Source: Odobenus rosmarus divergens
Lineage: Eukaryota; Chordata; Mammalia; Carnivora; Odobenidae
DNA: 64,000 bases
Assembly: GCF_000321225.1 (NCBI RefSeq)
Contig: NW_004450398.1
Location: 313,396-377,395, forward strand
Reading direction: 5' to 3'
The notes beneath the pieces were generated by a model, which had not been told where the DNA came from, searched no databases, and was given only the letters and a program-made list of their open reading frames with translations. Both the position numbers and the translations under genes were made by a program. Positions 23,640 through 35,834 of this stretch are shown piece after piece. The first letter of the stretch is position 1; every line of letters starts with the position of its first letter.

Positions 23640-24500
23640 TTCTTGCAGAATCCGAAGGAGCAAGGCAATATCTATTCTCATTTACCGTGTTTCTCAAAGG
23701 GCTATCTATCGGCGTTCAGGGTGAGATAATTCTTCCTTGAGAGGGTCTTCCTTGGATGCTGTAGGATTTTAGCACCACTGCGGCCGTCCACCAATTGCCC
23801 CATAGCACATACTGTAAGTGCCTTGCCAGCAACCAGTCAGCATTCACCTCTCCAGCCAGTGCCACCAACTGCAGGCACCTGTGACCCTCTGCCTGGCAAC
23901 TTTCGCTCTATGTGGAGAACACACTTGGTTCCCACACAGGCATCGATGCCTCTGGAAGCAGCTAGAGTTTGGTGGCTCAACTGCACGCCCCCAACCTTCC
24001 CTGCCCCTCAGTTGCAATGACTCTGAAGGCACGTTCTGTGCTCCCAAAGTCCCCAGCAGGACTGAACTCCAGTTGCCCAGGCAGTAAGTGGCCTGATACA
24101 CACCCTTTATCGCCTTCCCCATCTTGCTAACCCTCACCTGCCAGTGTTTTCTGGGACCACCTCCCAAAAACGTGCCTTGCCCTCAGATCCTTGTCTCAGG
24201 GTCAGCTTCCGCAAAAATCAAGCCAAGGCAGCTCTCCAGACCAATTAACACTGAAAAAGTTCCTACAACTTCCAAACACCCAGGCTTACTGCCTAAGAAA
24301 ACATTTAAGTTCCACAGCTGCTTTCTAGTCAAAGACCTCTGGTTCTAAGAAAAGCCCATGGCGATGTCATTTCATGGAGAATCGCCACCCCCCCTCAAAG
24401 TCCTTCAGACACACCCTCGGTGTCTGCTGCTCTCCCATTTCCAGCCATTTCAGCGCAGGCCCTCCTTAGGGTTCAAGAAACACTGATGATTTTTAGTGCA
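23640..24500. other. No gene; no confident repeat
   Basis: Moderately GC-rich unassigned sequence. Short open frames on both strands are not recognisable. Confidence 0.45.
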
Positions 24501-24539
24501 AAATAACCACACGGCTTTGGGCTTAGCACCACTCCCGGA

Positions 24540-24660
24540 AGGAAATAGTCATAATAATAGCAACACCAGAAGCTAACATTTTTTGAGTGCTTGTCATATC
24601 CCTGAAAGAAGGTAAGACTTTACACAAATTATTTATTTTGGTTCTCCTAATGCAAAGAAA
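24540..24660 (-). mobile_element. MIR SINE fragment
   Basis: AGCTAACATTTTTTGAGTGC, then a block like CTTTACACAAATTATTTATT. Confidence 0.7.
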
Positions 24661-24892
24661 CGCGGCTGCTTGGACACCAAGAGTGCCTAGAAATAAATTC
24701 GAAGTGGGCCAGTTCATTCAGTCGACAAAGATTTATTAGAAAACAATATATATTTATTAAGCATCCACTAAGTTCCAGACAATGTGCTAGGTCTAGAGGC
24801 ATTAAACAGAGACCAAGTCATACAAGTTCCCTCTTCTCTCAGGAGCCACATTCGAATGGAGCATTGGGTTCAATCAGGATGACTTTGCACGC

Positions 24893-25085
24893 CCTCACCC
24901 CCAGGGGGACATCTGTCAATGTCTGGAGACATTTTTGTCATAACTAGGGAATGGGTGTGTTCCCGGCATCTAGTGGGTAGAGGCTAAGGATGCTGCTAAA
25001 CACCCTACAATGCACAGGACAGCTTGCACAATAAAGAGTTATCTGGCCTAAGATGTCGAAAGTGTCAAGGTTGGGAGACCCTGTA
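24893..25085 (+). mobile_element. MER5A (hAT-Charlie), near complete
   Basis: GGGGGACATCTGTCAATGTC, CATCTAGTGGGTAGAGGCTA and AATGCACAGGACAGCTTGCA in order. Confidence 0.92.
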
Positions 25086-25250
25086 AGAGAAGAAGGAGGA
25101 GAGAGAATGACAAAAAAAAAAACACAAAGAATTTCAAGACGTGAAGCCTGAACTCGCGGCTTCCTCTCAGCTTTGGTTATCAATCTGTAAAATGCTACTT
25201 GGATTATATGAGCCCCTCGTGGGCATCCACAAATGGAGGCAGGGTCCTTT

Positions 25251-25447
25251 TTTTTTTTTTTTCAAGATTTATTTATTTGAGAGAGAGGGAGGGCAAGGGG
25301 CTAGGGGCAAAAGGGGAGAGAGAATCTCAAGCAGACTCCACACCAAGCACGAGCAGATGTAGGGCTCCATCCCACAACCACAAGATCACGACCTGAGTCA
25401 AAATCTAGGAGTCCGACATCCAACCAACTGCACCACCCGGGCGCCCC
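25251..25447 (-). mobile_element. SINEC, older subfamily
   Basis: Head GCACCACCCGGGCGCCCC at the right. Duplications AGGCAGGGTCCTTT at 25237-25250 and 25448-25461. Confidence 0.95.
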
Positions 25448-25884
25448 AGGCAGGGTCCTTTCTTAAACCAGGGTGCCCATCACAGCAAGGAAGTGTAAAG
25501 GAAGTCAGAGATGAGCTCTCCACCTCCAGCACATGCCACAGCTCAGCCCGGTGCTGGGTTTGCCCAACTGCTATCTCTGTCAACCCCACCCACCCTCCTT
25601 TTGTAAGGAGAGATGCACTGATGGGTCTTTTCAGTCATTTTACACATCTCATCATGTATTTATTACACCTCATTTCACAAAGGGTTTGAGGCGGCAAAGT
25701 AGATATAAACAAACAATCACACAACCTGACAAGGAAGGCTATGAATTAGAAGGGGGCGTGGAGGGTTTTTTGCGATGGTTGTTGTCTGTTTGGAATCTCT
25801 TCTCTGAAGAACTCCCCCTCAAATATGCCATGTACATAAACACACATAAACACACACGGGCTCAATAATGGTCCTGTTCAGTCT

Positions 25885-26130
25885 GTGAGACTTGGATGGA
25901 GCTGACTCCTCCCACCGCCAGCAGTGAACACATGATTCCAAATGACCAATCAGAGCACCACTCCACCTGGTCAAGGTGATTAGTGCAGGTATGGTCATAT
26001 GACCTATCAGAGACCAATCAGAAACCTCTCCAAGGTTCTTTCCAACCTCGTGGAGAAGTACAGCTTTCCTAGCCTCTGGGATCTAGAAGCTAAGGACAAT
26101 GCTGGATTAGGGCTGTCACCCCAGGGAGTG
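25885..26130 (-). mobile_element. Interspersed repeat, family not named (same family as 35470-35830)
   Basis: Contains CCAAT boxes in GACCAATCAG at about 25944 and 26012. The text is the reverse complement of the type of repeat at 35470-35830 (there ending AACCCATCACTGTGGTCAGA). Confidence 0.5.
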
Positions 26131-26175
26131 AGCCTGTCTTAAAAATTAAGTCAAGAGAAGCACATTAAATCTAGA

Positions 26176-26289
26176 ATGGAGCACTGGTGTTATACGCAAA
26201 CAATGAATCATGGAACACTACATCAAAAACTAATGATGTAATGTATGGTGACTAACATAATAAAATAAAATTTAAAAAAACAAACAAAC
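26176..26289 (+). mobile_element. Carnivore L1 3' end, 5'-truncated insertion
   Basis: GCAAACAATGAATCATGGAA and ACTAATGATGTAATGTATGG, followed by an A-rich tail. Duplications AAATCTAGA at 26167-26175 and 26290-26298 indicate target-primed insertion of a lineage-specific L1. Confidence 0.88.
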
Positions 26290-26299
26290 AAATCTAGAG

Positions 26300-27425
26300 A
26301 TGGAGAGATGGAGCTCTGAGAACACTTGTTGAGACCCGGCCATGTCTGAAGGCCAGTGACATGGCCCACTGAATTCCTTTTTGCTTGCATTAATTAGGCT
26401 TCTGTCGCTGGAACCTAAAAGATCCTGACCTAGTACGGGGTATATACCAAGAGGAAAGCAAAATGGAAACCAGAGAGCAAGAGATGAGGGTCAATACAGG
26501 ATTGAATTTGGTTGTGTGCTTGTGGGTAAGCAAAGTGGAAAGGGTAGGCTGATTATATACATCATTTTCCTTTGCCCGTAATGAGAACATTGAAACTCCC
26601 TACAAGAAGCAAAGCTTTGTCCTAGCATTGGCTTCTCAAAGTACAATGGGCTTCATGGAAGGAAATGCCAAGATATGGAGATGATGTCCTCTCTGATGGA
26701 CACCCTTCAGAAAATATAAGAATGGGATTTGCAAAGCTGCTATCTAGACTCTGTTGTGGATGCTGGGGGATTCATCCTTACATGGTTGGTCAACTTGATT
26801 CTGTGGGATCAGGAGGAAGGCAATGTGCTCCAACGATGCACATTTCTGAAGGTTCTTTCCACATGTGAACATTCCTGGAGCTGGTTCTAGAACATTTCAG
26901 CCACTAATAATTCTCAGCCTGTTTCTGCCCTTTCCTGCTCAGAAATAAGCTCACTTCTACCAATTTCTGAAGGCTCTATTCTCCCCTACTGAGAAGGGAA
27001 GTTCAAGAGAAATGAGAATCTCCTGTCCTTCAGCCCTAAGATTGCACTGAGGGGTTTGCAGATGTCGGGGGGCTGTCCTCAAGAGCTTCCCCTGTCCTCA
27101 CCTCCTGTCTCCATGATTAATGCAAGCTGTTACGATCTCACGTTACCATCAGGCTGTCACTGCACCGAGGATCTCCAATGGCTCCGACCCAAGTAACAGA
27201 CTGTTCCAGAGTCTCTGTCCTCACAAAGAAAAAACAAAAAACAAAAAACTGCCACGTCCCTGAACTTGTCTGGGAGAAGTGATGATTTGATGAGGCACAG
27301 TCTAACCATGTATCATGGACACAGCCGGATTTGTAGCCAAGGATTATCACTGTGACACTAGGGAAGACAAGGTGTAGTTGTTTTGTTTGCTTGTGTTTGT
27401 TTTGTTTAGTTGGTTTTGCTGCCCT
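26300..27425. other. No gene; no confident repeat
   Basis: Unassigned intronic sequence, including a CAAAAAA run at about 27228-27248. Confidence 0.4.
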
Positions 27426-27429
27426 TGGA

Positions 27430-27620
27430 AGTGGGCCAGTGGTTTTACATGCAATGTCATTTCATCTTCATGGCAATCCATCAAAGTACTAGATAATAAC
27501 ACCACCATTTCCTACAGCAGCAGGGAGAGGATATGTACTTTGCCCAAGGTCACACCATTAGTAAGAAGCAGAACCCACAAATTTGGACTTACGTCTAAAG
27601 GACCCCCAAACCCGTCCTCT
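27430..27620 (-). mobile_element. MIR SINE
   Basis: ATGTCATTTCATCTTCATGG, then TTTGCCCAAGGTCACACCAT. Confidence 0.8.
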
Positions 27621-27861
27621 GGTCTCTGCCTCAGACCCTGGAAGGTGGGCACCACCTTGCAGGAACCACAAGTGGGCAGAAAAACCCCCTGCCCCTGGGG
27701 TTCATCCGACCAAAAATGCCTTCCTTTTCATCGGGACCTTGTGTGAGTCACACCATTAAAATATGATATCTGGGAGGAGTCAACCTTTAGTTGAGCATCT
27801 ACCCCTTATACCAGAGTCCATATTAGTTACCTAGATAACTGGGACTCTTAAGAAAGTATTT

Positions 27862-28003
27862 TTCACAATATGGCCCAGGACCATCTACGTCAGCATCACC
27901 TGGCAGAAGGGTGAAGACTGTTAAACAGCCATATGTCCCAGTCCCAACCCCAGACTTGCTCTCAGCATCTCTGCCCCAAGAGAATGAGGTTCAGCTGAGG
28001 GAC
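27862..28003 (+). mobile_element. MER5-type hAT fragment
   Basis: CTACGTCAGCATCACCTGGC and CCAACCCCAGACTTGCTCTC. Confidence 0.75.
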
Positions 28004-28233
28004 CCTGTAGGTACAAGCCCTTGTATGCTGGGCATATGCCAGAGGCCTTGTCATTTCCATCATTTCCGTGATGCTTCATCGAGTATCACCATGAGGGCTG
28101 GGGGAAGCGTGCGCATGGGCAGGAGTAGGGGGAGGTGGATTGAGAAAAGCTGATGGAGGGGGAAAACACGAGCTGGACAGATTTAAGGATTCAAATCCCA
28201 ACACAGCCACTTGGCCGAGTAACTACCTCCCTG

Positions 28234-28606
28234 GGTATGTTTCCCACACCGTCTTCAAATTCTTATGCTAAAGCCCCAACCACCAAGGGGACTGTATTTG
28301 GAGACAGGGCGGGTGACGAGGTAATAAAGGGTAAATGAGACAGCAAGGGTGGGGGTTCTAATCTGATAGTGCTGGTACCCTTTTAAGAAGTAGAAACACC
28401 AGCTATCTCTCCTCCACCACATGAGGACACAGCAAGGAGGCAGCTTTCTGCAAGCCAGGAGGAGAGTGCTCACTAGGAACCAAAGGGGCTAGCACCTTGA
28501 TCTTGGACTTCCCAGCCTCCAGAACTGTAAGAAATAACTTTCTGTTGTTTAAGCCATAGAATCTGTAGTATTTTGTTATGGGAGCCTGAGCTGCCTCAGC
28601 AGAAAT
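28234..28606 (+). mobile_element. MLT1-type MaLR solo LTR
   Basis: CCACATGAGGACACAGCAAG, CCTCCAGAACTGTAAGAAAT and CTTTCTGTTGTTTAAGCCAT in MLT1 order; the 5' end is diverged. Confidence 0.9.
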
Positions 28607-28619
28607 GGACTGTTAAGTG

Positions 28620-31047
28620 AAATAAACAAGGTACAAAGCTGTTTATAAATGTTAATAAACGCATAGAGGATCTTTGGGAGAATAGACAATAAACTTGTTA
28701 GACTGGTTGCCTCTGAAGAGGACGACAGGGCACTGGAGGACAGGGGACACCTAGTGCTCACTTCACACCTATTTTTACTGCTTGATATTTTTTTCTCCAT
28801 GTACATATTGACCTATTCAGATAAATAAATACATTAATTTTTAAAATGCGCTCTATGTAAATGGGCAGAATACACTGCCCAGAGACCTAGGGAAGCTGTC
28901 CTTCTGGGAAATCTCCAGCTACACAAGACACCTAAAAATCAATCCCTAAAATTCCAATAAATATGCCATGCAAGGGCATCGGTGGGCTCACACGGCATGG
29001 GGCACGGGGCTGTGGTTCACGAGAGGACCGGCTAATTGTATGAGGGTACGTGGCCGTATTTTCTGCTCCAGGTTATAACAGTGACCTCAGAAGAGACGTC
29101 GTGGGGGTATGGAAGAAATAATTAAGCCCCACTACTTTCCAGTCAGTCCACACTGTGCCAAGGAGTGGGCTAGTCGGCAGGCAGGGATTAAATGGGTATC
29201 AGCTGTGGGCACCAAGTAGGGGTTTCACAGAACCATACATTGGAGCCCCATCCTGCGCAGGGGTCTGAGGCCAGAAGGAGCAGCTAAAATCATGTTCAGC
29301 CAGAATTCCCCGCGATGGCTGTCTCTCTGATTGAGCACCAGATGAAATAACTGGCTTGTGTTTAGGGGCCAAGTTACATGAAAAATGCATATCTTTAAAT
29401 GCTAGAATCACACTCAGGAGAAGCTCGTGGGAAGTGAGTCTGTCTGAGGCAAAAGCAGACTCATGTCTCCCATCTTCCTTCAGCATATGCTCATTGTGTG
29501 GAATGGTGACCAGAAATACCGACATTATTTATGTCCCCTCTCTCTCTCTCTGGCTCCCCCTCTCCCATTCACTTCTCCCCATCCCTGACCTGAGATCACA
29601 GAATTGAATCCGCATAGCTTAGAAGCACTTATGCCTGGCTCTCCTCTGTGGTAAGGTAAGAAAGCGTGGCATTGGACCGGCCAGCTCCCTCCTCCAACCA
29701 TGGAAACTTAGAGAATTGTTATAATCAGATCCCAAATGCTCAAGCATCCCCAGTTTCCTAGCAACCCTCCAAACGCTTTGGTGCAGGGTTGGAAGGAGGA
29801 TTCCAAGGCTGAGGTAGTGGCTGGTGCGTTCGAGATTGCTTGGAGAGCTTCCCCAAACTCTCTTCAAGGCCCTTCTCATCCACCAGCCCAACAAGACGGC
29901 TGTTAGTCAGACAAGTGATGTAAGGCAGGATGCGTCTGGTCAAGAACTCCAAGAGGCTGGGTTCGAAATTCCTTAACCTGGACCTCAGGGCCTTCCATTC
30001 ATCAGTCAGCATCATCCCCCCTCACTCCCGGTGCCATCCCGTCTGCCCCAGCGAGGCTCATTCCTCGGCACCTGCCCCAGCTGGCTTCTGCAAATGGGCG
30101 CCTCCACGAGCCCGTGTTTCCACACATCTCCTTCCTCACCAACCACATCCTCCTCCCTCAATACATCCCACATTTCCTACCTTGATTTCCCTCCCCCATG
30201 AATGATCCCTTGATGCTCACTTACGCCAACTTCTGCCGGAGACCTTCGATAAATTTCATTATTATGCCTAATCAGAGGCACAAGGCAAACACAGCCCAGA
30301 AGGGCTAAGGCACAGGGAGGGGAAACAATGCAGGAAAAGCTGGCCAGGCAGCATCCAGAAGTTGGGAAAAGTGAGTGGGATGGAAGACGTGGACAGACAG
30401 CAGGGCAAATAATATCCAGAGGCTAGATCAGGCAGAACACTAGATTTGTTTCGACCTTTAGAGATTTGTTTGTTTCTCTTTTGGAATACTCAGCACCCAT
30501 CCCCTACTTACTCTGCCCAACATCTCAGTTTCATTTTGGAGGCTCTCACCTCCCTTACTGTGGGTGATCTTGGTGAGACTGTCATTCAAGGTACCTGCTC
30601 TCCCTCGTCAAGTGTCAAGCACATGACTCAATGTGGGCCTACCACACTCTCCCCTCGGACCTTAAATTTAAGTGGAGTGAGCCAAAGAGAGAAAAAGGTT
30701 ACAATGATTGACATCTGCAGGGGATCTCTGCTAAGACTGTACCATTAGCTCACGCCACCAGCCCTGCTTAGAGCTGCCCATGTTCCCACCATCCCAAACT
30801 CTGCTCTTCAGATGTTCCCTCAGTTTTATGAACCATCCCATTTTCTTCAAAAGAACTCCTTTGTTACATGAGTCACAGGGCACTGATTTCTGCTGCTTGT
30901 AACCAAAACACCCTGATGCCGATTGACCCTAAACCTTGAAGGAGGACAGGGATTAGCATGCACAGAGAGGAGGAAAGAACATTATTAATAGCTTTGGCCT
31001 CCACTTCTTTTGTTAGGCCATTCTAAGGGGCGTGGCTTTTGACTTTG
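28620..31047. other. No gene; mostly unassigned sequence
   Basis: No confident repeat. Includes a short CT run at about 29538-29552 and a pyrimidine-rich stretch at 30.0-30.2 kb. Short open frames are not recognisable. Confidence 0.4.
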
Positions 31048-31064
31048 GAATGGGCATAAGGCAG

Positions 31065-31262
31065 GGCACCTGGGTGGCTCAGTTGGTTAAGCGACTGCCT
31101 TCGACTCAGGTCATGATCCTGGAGTCCCGGGATCGAGTCCCGCATCGGGCTCCCTGCTCAGCAGGGAGTCTGCTTCTCCCTCTGACCCTCTTCCCTCTCG
31201 TGCTCTCTGTCTCTCATTCCCTCTCTCTCAAATAAATAAAATCTTAAAAAAAAAAAAAAAAA
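31065..31262 (+). mobile_element. SINEC
   Basis: Full-length, with perfect 17-bp duplications GAATGGGCATAAGGCAG at 31048-31064 and 31263-31279. Confidence 0.97.
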
Positions 31263-31869
31263 GAATGGGCATAAGGCAGATTCCCTATCAATGAGGCCTG
31301 CCTGAGAGCAGAATGGATCGCCTTGGGACATAATAAGTTTACCACCAAAGAAGGGGATGAAGGAGGGCCAGGTTCACATTCACCCACAGCGTTCTTCAAA
31401 GCTAGCTCTCCAGATGTTGTTTTCTCTACAGATCCATGATTATTATACAAAAAGATGTCTAGTAGATATATCAGGTTGAGAAACACGGAAATGAACAGCA
31501 CTGTTAATGGCTTCATAGCATTTATTCTGAGTCTCTAATGTGTTAATATGTTACCGAAAATCTCCAAGACGCAAGAGAGCATGGAGGTATTCCCAAATTT
31601 ATTAGGCCAGGAAATGCTCATTTTGCAGAACATCTCAAGGGACTAGTGCTCAGTGGAACACCCACTGGGAAGCAGTATTACAAGGACAGATCAACCACTG
31701 AGACACCATATAATAGACGTAAAGCATGTAACACAGTGCCTAGTCACAGTAGGCTCTCAAAAATTGTAATGATAGTCTATACTTAGTATCTCACTTTGCT
31801 CCCTCTCATTTCTGAATAGCATTTCTCTACATTTACTTATATAATCCCTTCCCTTCCCTCGCCAGACTT

Positions 31870-32280
31870 TAGTCCAATTGGGCTTCCTTTATTTCCCAAG
31901 GCATGATAAAGTATTTTCCTGCCTCAGGGTCTTTGCACATTCAGGTTTTCTGCCTAGAATACGACTTCCCCCCATTCATCACTTGGATGGTTCCTTCTCA
32001 TTCATTCTTAAGCTTCATTTTAAGTGTCACCTCGGTGATGCTAGCCTTGTTATTCTTGATCCTGTCACCTTCCTTGTTTCGTCCTATGCATATCACAAAT
32101 AATAATTCTTACTTTTTTGATCTCTTGAATATAAGAACAGTTTTCCACCACTCATGTGTAGACTCTAGAGGTCAGAGATGTGGCTTGGGTTTTTTTTGTT
32201 TGTTTGTTTTGTTTTTTGCTCCATTAACACAGTGTTTAGATAATGCAAGACAAAGGTCTGTGGAATGAATGTGTAATCCA
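31870..32280 (+). mobile_element. L2 LINE 3' region
   Basis: CTGCCTCAGGGTCTTTGCAC, then AAGTGTCACCTCGGTGATGC and a GTGGAATGAATGTG end. Confidence 0.75.
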
Positions 32281-32749
32281 GAAGTCATCCTCTATATAAA
32301 GGATATTGAACAATAGAATATGTCCCATTTTCAATGGCAGATTACAAGAATGCATATGCATTCTTCACATTGCCCTTTGTTACATCAACCATGATTGAAA
32401 AAAAACAAAAACACACACAGGATATACTATTAAGATACAGTCCTGGATTGGCATGCCTATAGGAAACTAAAAGGGATGTAGTCCTGATGCATAGTTTTGT
32501 GGGAGTATGACTTGATACACATAAATAGCTTAGAGAACTAGAGAACCTAAAAGAACAAAAGGTTATCATATGCTTCCAACTGTCCATTCATGTATTCATT
32601 CATTCATTCAACAAAGGCATGCTAATCACCTATTACACAAACACCACACGTTAGGCACTACACACTTGAGACCCTCCCAATCCGTCAGTTTGGTTTATAT
32701 TGCCTCATTTTATATTGCATTTATCTTCCCTCATTTACAAAATCATAAG

Positions 32750-32952
32750 TTTTTTTTTTTTTTTTTTTATAGAGAGAGAAAACACGCATGTGCAAACGGT
32801 GGGGGTAGAGAGAGAATCTTAAGCAGGCTCCAGGCCCAGCACGCAGGCTGATGTGGGGCTCAACGTGGGGCTCGATCCCACGACCCTGAGATCATGACCT
32901 GGGCTGAAATCAAGAGCTGGACACTTAACCGACAGAGCCACCAGAAGCCCCC
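32750..32952 (-). mobile_element. SINEC, older diverged copy
   Basis: GATCATGACCTGGGCTGAAA and ACCGACAGAGCCACCAGAAG at the head side. Imperfect duplications AAAATCATAAG (32739-32749) and CAAATTATAAG (32953-32963). Confidence 0.92.
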
Positions 32953-33189
32953 CAAATTATAAGGCCTTCGAGGGGCTTTTATCCTATGTGTGGCAGAAAT
33001 AGGGGCATAAATATATAGCACACAAGCCACAGCCATGGCTGATCAGTCTCACCACTCATGCCCACGGAGCTGGAATACAGCTGCAAAACCCCGTTCAACA
33101 CTCCACTTCAGGCAGCAGCTAGTGGTCAGGAGCGATAGCACCCAACAGGAACCCTAGGTGCCTACTCTGGGTGGAAGAAAGAGCCCAGA

Positions 33190-33370
33190 CTCTGCAGTCA
33201 GACCACGGCGTGTTTGAATCCATGTAGCAGAAGGATAGCCTGGGCCAGTCTACTCTGTCAGATATAGATAATCCTACCCACCTTCTCTTTGTTAAGAGAA
33301 TTGAATGAGATAATATATTCGAAACACCTGCCACACAGCAGGTATCCAGTAAATGTTATCCGTGCTCAGA
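33190..33370 (+). mobile_element. MIR SINE
   Basis: CTCTGCAGTCAGACCACGGC, a degenerate centre, then CCACACAGCAGGTATCCAGT. Confidence 0.75.
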
Positions 33371-33374
33371 GAGG

Positions 33375-34470
33375 GTTTCACATACAGAGTGATTGCTTAA
33401 CAAAATGGACTGGCATGAACAGAAACCTTGCTGAAGCAAGCACAATGGGGCACAAAGACAGAAAACCAAGAAAATGTAACCAAAAAAAACAACTTCCTCC
33501 CTCCATCCCTTCTATATCCACAACACAATCTATCCCATTTTTTTTTCCATGCTTTTACTAAAAAGTATCCTGGGAAGCAGGTGATGCTCAAAGAGTTTGT
33601 GATTGAAAATCCTAAGACTGAATCTTTTGTTCTTAAGTGCTTTTCTTAGCTTGACCTGATTTTGCTCCAGAGATGAGGATTATAAGATCTGGTGGCATAT
33701 TTGGGGCATTTTGGGACTCAGAGTCAAAGGGTGGGTAAATATTTGATCTTAACCATGGATGAGCCAGGGCTTAGAGCTTGCCATTGGATGATTGCCCAAT
33801 TACAGGATATGAAATGAATCTGTGGGTCTGTTGTGATTTTTTTTTTCCTTGTACCCACCACCTCCTCCCTCTGGATTGTTAAGACTTCCTTTCAAATATA
33901 ATAATTAAATGTAGAACATAGCTGCTGGAGATAGAATACTCTGCTTGGCAATACACTTAAATCAATATTGTGATCCAAAGCAGGAGATTATTAACGTTAC
34001 TTCGCCCCACCAGAGTTAAGGCTTTTTTTTTTTTATTATTACCCATATCAACACACCATAGTCATTGCATAAATATTAAACACACCCAATGCCTTCTTTA
34101 ATTTGCTTTCATGCTGATGAAATTGAGAGTCAGCATGGATAACACATTAACAAGGCAATCTAAGATCCGAAGAAGCTGAAAGAAATGGAGGGAAACGCTA
34201 TTGAAAAAAAATCAGTTGTGATTAAATCGGCCGACTGGACTCTGAAAGCATTCTTTGTGTGACATTTCATAATTTCCAGGTAATGCTGGAATATCTGTTC
34301 ATGATCTTTTAAATGTATGCAACTTCTCTTAGCACATAATTTGGCATCTGCTAAACTCTGATAACAACACTGAAGGTTGAGTCCACAAGAAATCAAACCC
34401 CCATGGATTGACAAAGAAAAAGTAACAGTGGCAAATACTTGAATATGTGCCCAGGATTGTATTGTGACAG
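33375..34470. other. No gene; AT-rich sequence with no repeat recognised
   Basis: No repeat family recognised across about 1.1 kb, unusual for this repeat-dense intron. 33.9-34.4 kb contains homeodomain-like TTAAT/ATTA-rich text. It could be a conserved enhancer-type element; unproven. Confidence 0.4.
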
Positions 34471-34479
34471 CATTCACTT

Positions 34480-34990
34480 GACTAATTCTTATAGAGCACC
34501 TACCATGCACCAGGCACCGTGCTGGGCAGGGGGGATCTAAGTGGGGAACAAGACAGACAAGGTCCCCAGGATCATGGAGCTGACATCTTGGTGGGGAAGA
34601 CACAAAGAAAACTAGGAAACAAGATGACTTTAGGGAGTGAGCTATGATGAAAATAAAATGGGGACCTAATAGGGATGGTGGTAGGACTCTTTATATAGGA
34701 TAGGCTACTTTCTACAGGGAAGGTTTCCCCAAAAGATAACAGTTTAGCCAAGACCTGAATAACAGGAAGGAGCATGCACTTGCAAAGATCTGGGGACAAG
34801 TGTCACAGGCAGATGGAAGAGCAAAAGTCAAGCTCCTAAGGTGGCAGTGATCCTGGTGTGTTCGAAGAAGAAAAAAAGAACTTGCTGTGGTCAAGTGAGA
34901 TAAAGAGCAGAAGGACAAGAGCTCGGGCAGGTTATGTAGAGTCTTGTAGGCATGTGAGGAGTTTGGTATTTTTTTTTTTATTGCAGTGGA
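34480..34990 (-). mobile_element. L2 LINE 3' region (reverse)
   Basis: GAGCACCTACCATGCACCAG, then CATGGAGCTGACATCTTGGT and the GCAAAGATCTGGGGACAAGT block are L2 text in reverse. The 147-codon minus-strand frame here is partly L2. Confidence 0.75.
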
Positions 34991-35089
34991 AATGAGCAAT
35001 GGAAAGCTCAATTGGATAGTGGTAAGCAGGTAACGTAATTCATGATGTAATGAAGTTAAGGTGAAGACCAGATGTCACTATACCCCCAA

Positions 35090-35450
35090 ACTGCCCAATG
35101 CTCAAATGCTAGGTGGGGAAGCAAGAGCACTAGATCTGGAGTTTGGAGACTGGGGTTCTAGTCCTTGGAGATTGGGGCTCTAGTCACTTAGCGTAGACCA
35201 GTCACAACTAGTTAAGTGGCAGGGCTTCATTAGTCTATTTACCAAATATTTACTAATCGCCTACTAGATGTTTAGGTGCAAATGTTGGGACCTAATCCCA
35301 GACCTCAAAGAGCTCACAGTCTAGTAGGATGAAATCACAACAGAATTAGCCCATTTATGCATATATTGGGGTATTCCTGGCTAATAGGCTACAGTCCCAG
35401 GTGATTTTTGTAAGATTTAAATGAGATACACTCTTTGAAAACTATCATTT
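35090..35450 (+). mobile_element. MIR/L2-like fragments
   Basis: AGTTTGGAGACTGGGGTTCT resembles a MIR 5' part. 35230-35340 (ACTAATCGCCTACTAGATGT then AGCTCACAGTCTAGTAGGAT) resembles reverse L2. Weak. Confidence 0.4.
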
Positions 35451-35469
35451 AGAAAATGTAGCTTTTGCC

Positions 35470-35830
35470 TACAGAAGTTCTTTCCATTGCAAGTGACAGA
35501 AATCCAACTCAAGCTGATTACGTTTGAAAGAAATTCATTCTCTTAGGTCACTAAAAATCTCACTTCAATTGTGGCTGGATCCAGGAACTCAAACAGTATC
35601 ATCAGAACTAAACTCACTCTCTCTGTTCTGCCTTATGCATAATAGCTTTATTCTAGGAGGTTTTCCACATTGTAGTGACAAGATGGCTTCCAGAAACTCC
35701 AGGAGAAGATCTTCTCTTCCTTGCAACCCTATCAGTAAGTTATTTTCTCTCCAGTACAGCAACAAAATTGTGGACCTAGGTCTTACTGGGTCACCTGCCT
35801 ACTCTTGAACCCATCACTGTGGTCAGAACC
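35470..35830 (+). mobile_element. Interspersed repeat, family not named
   Basis: GCAAGTGACAGAAATCCAAC, GCTGGATCCAGGAACTCAAA and GACAAGATGGCTTCCAGAAA form a known dispersed mammalian repeat text whose name I cannot give with confidence. Confidence 0.55.
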
Positions 35831-35834
35831 CCCA

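Noticed and set aside
34160..34603. 147-codon minus-strand frame as a gene
   Set aside because: Its right part is L2 sequence and the rest is not recognisable; there is no splice or homology support.
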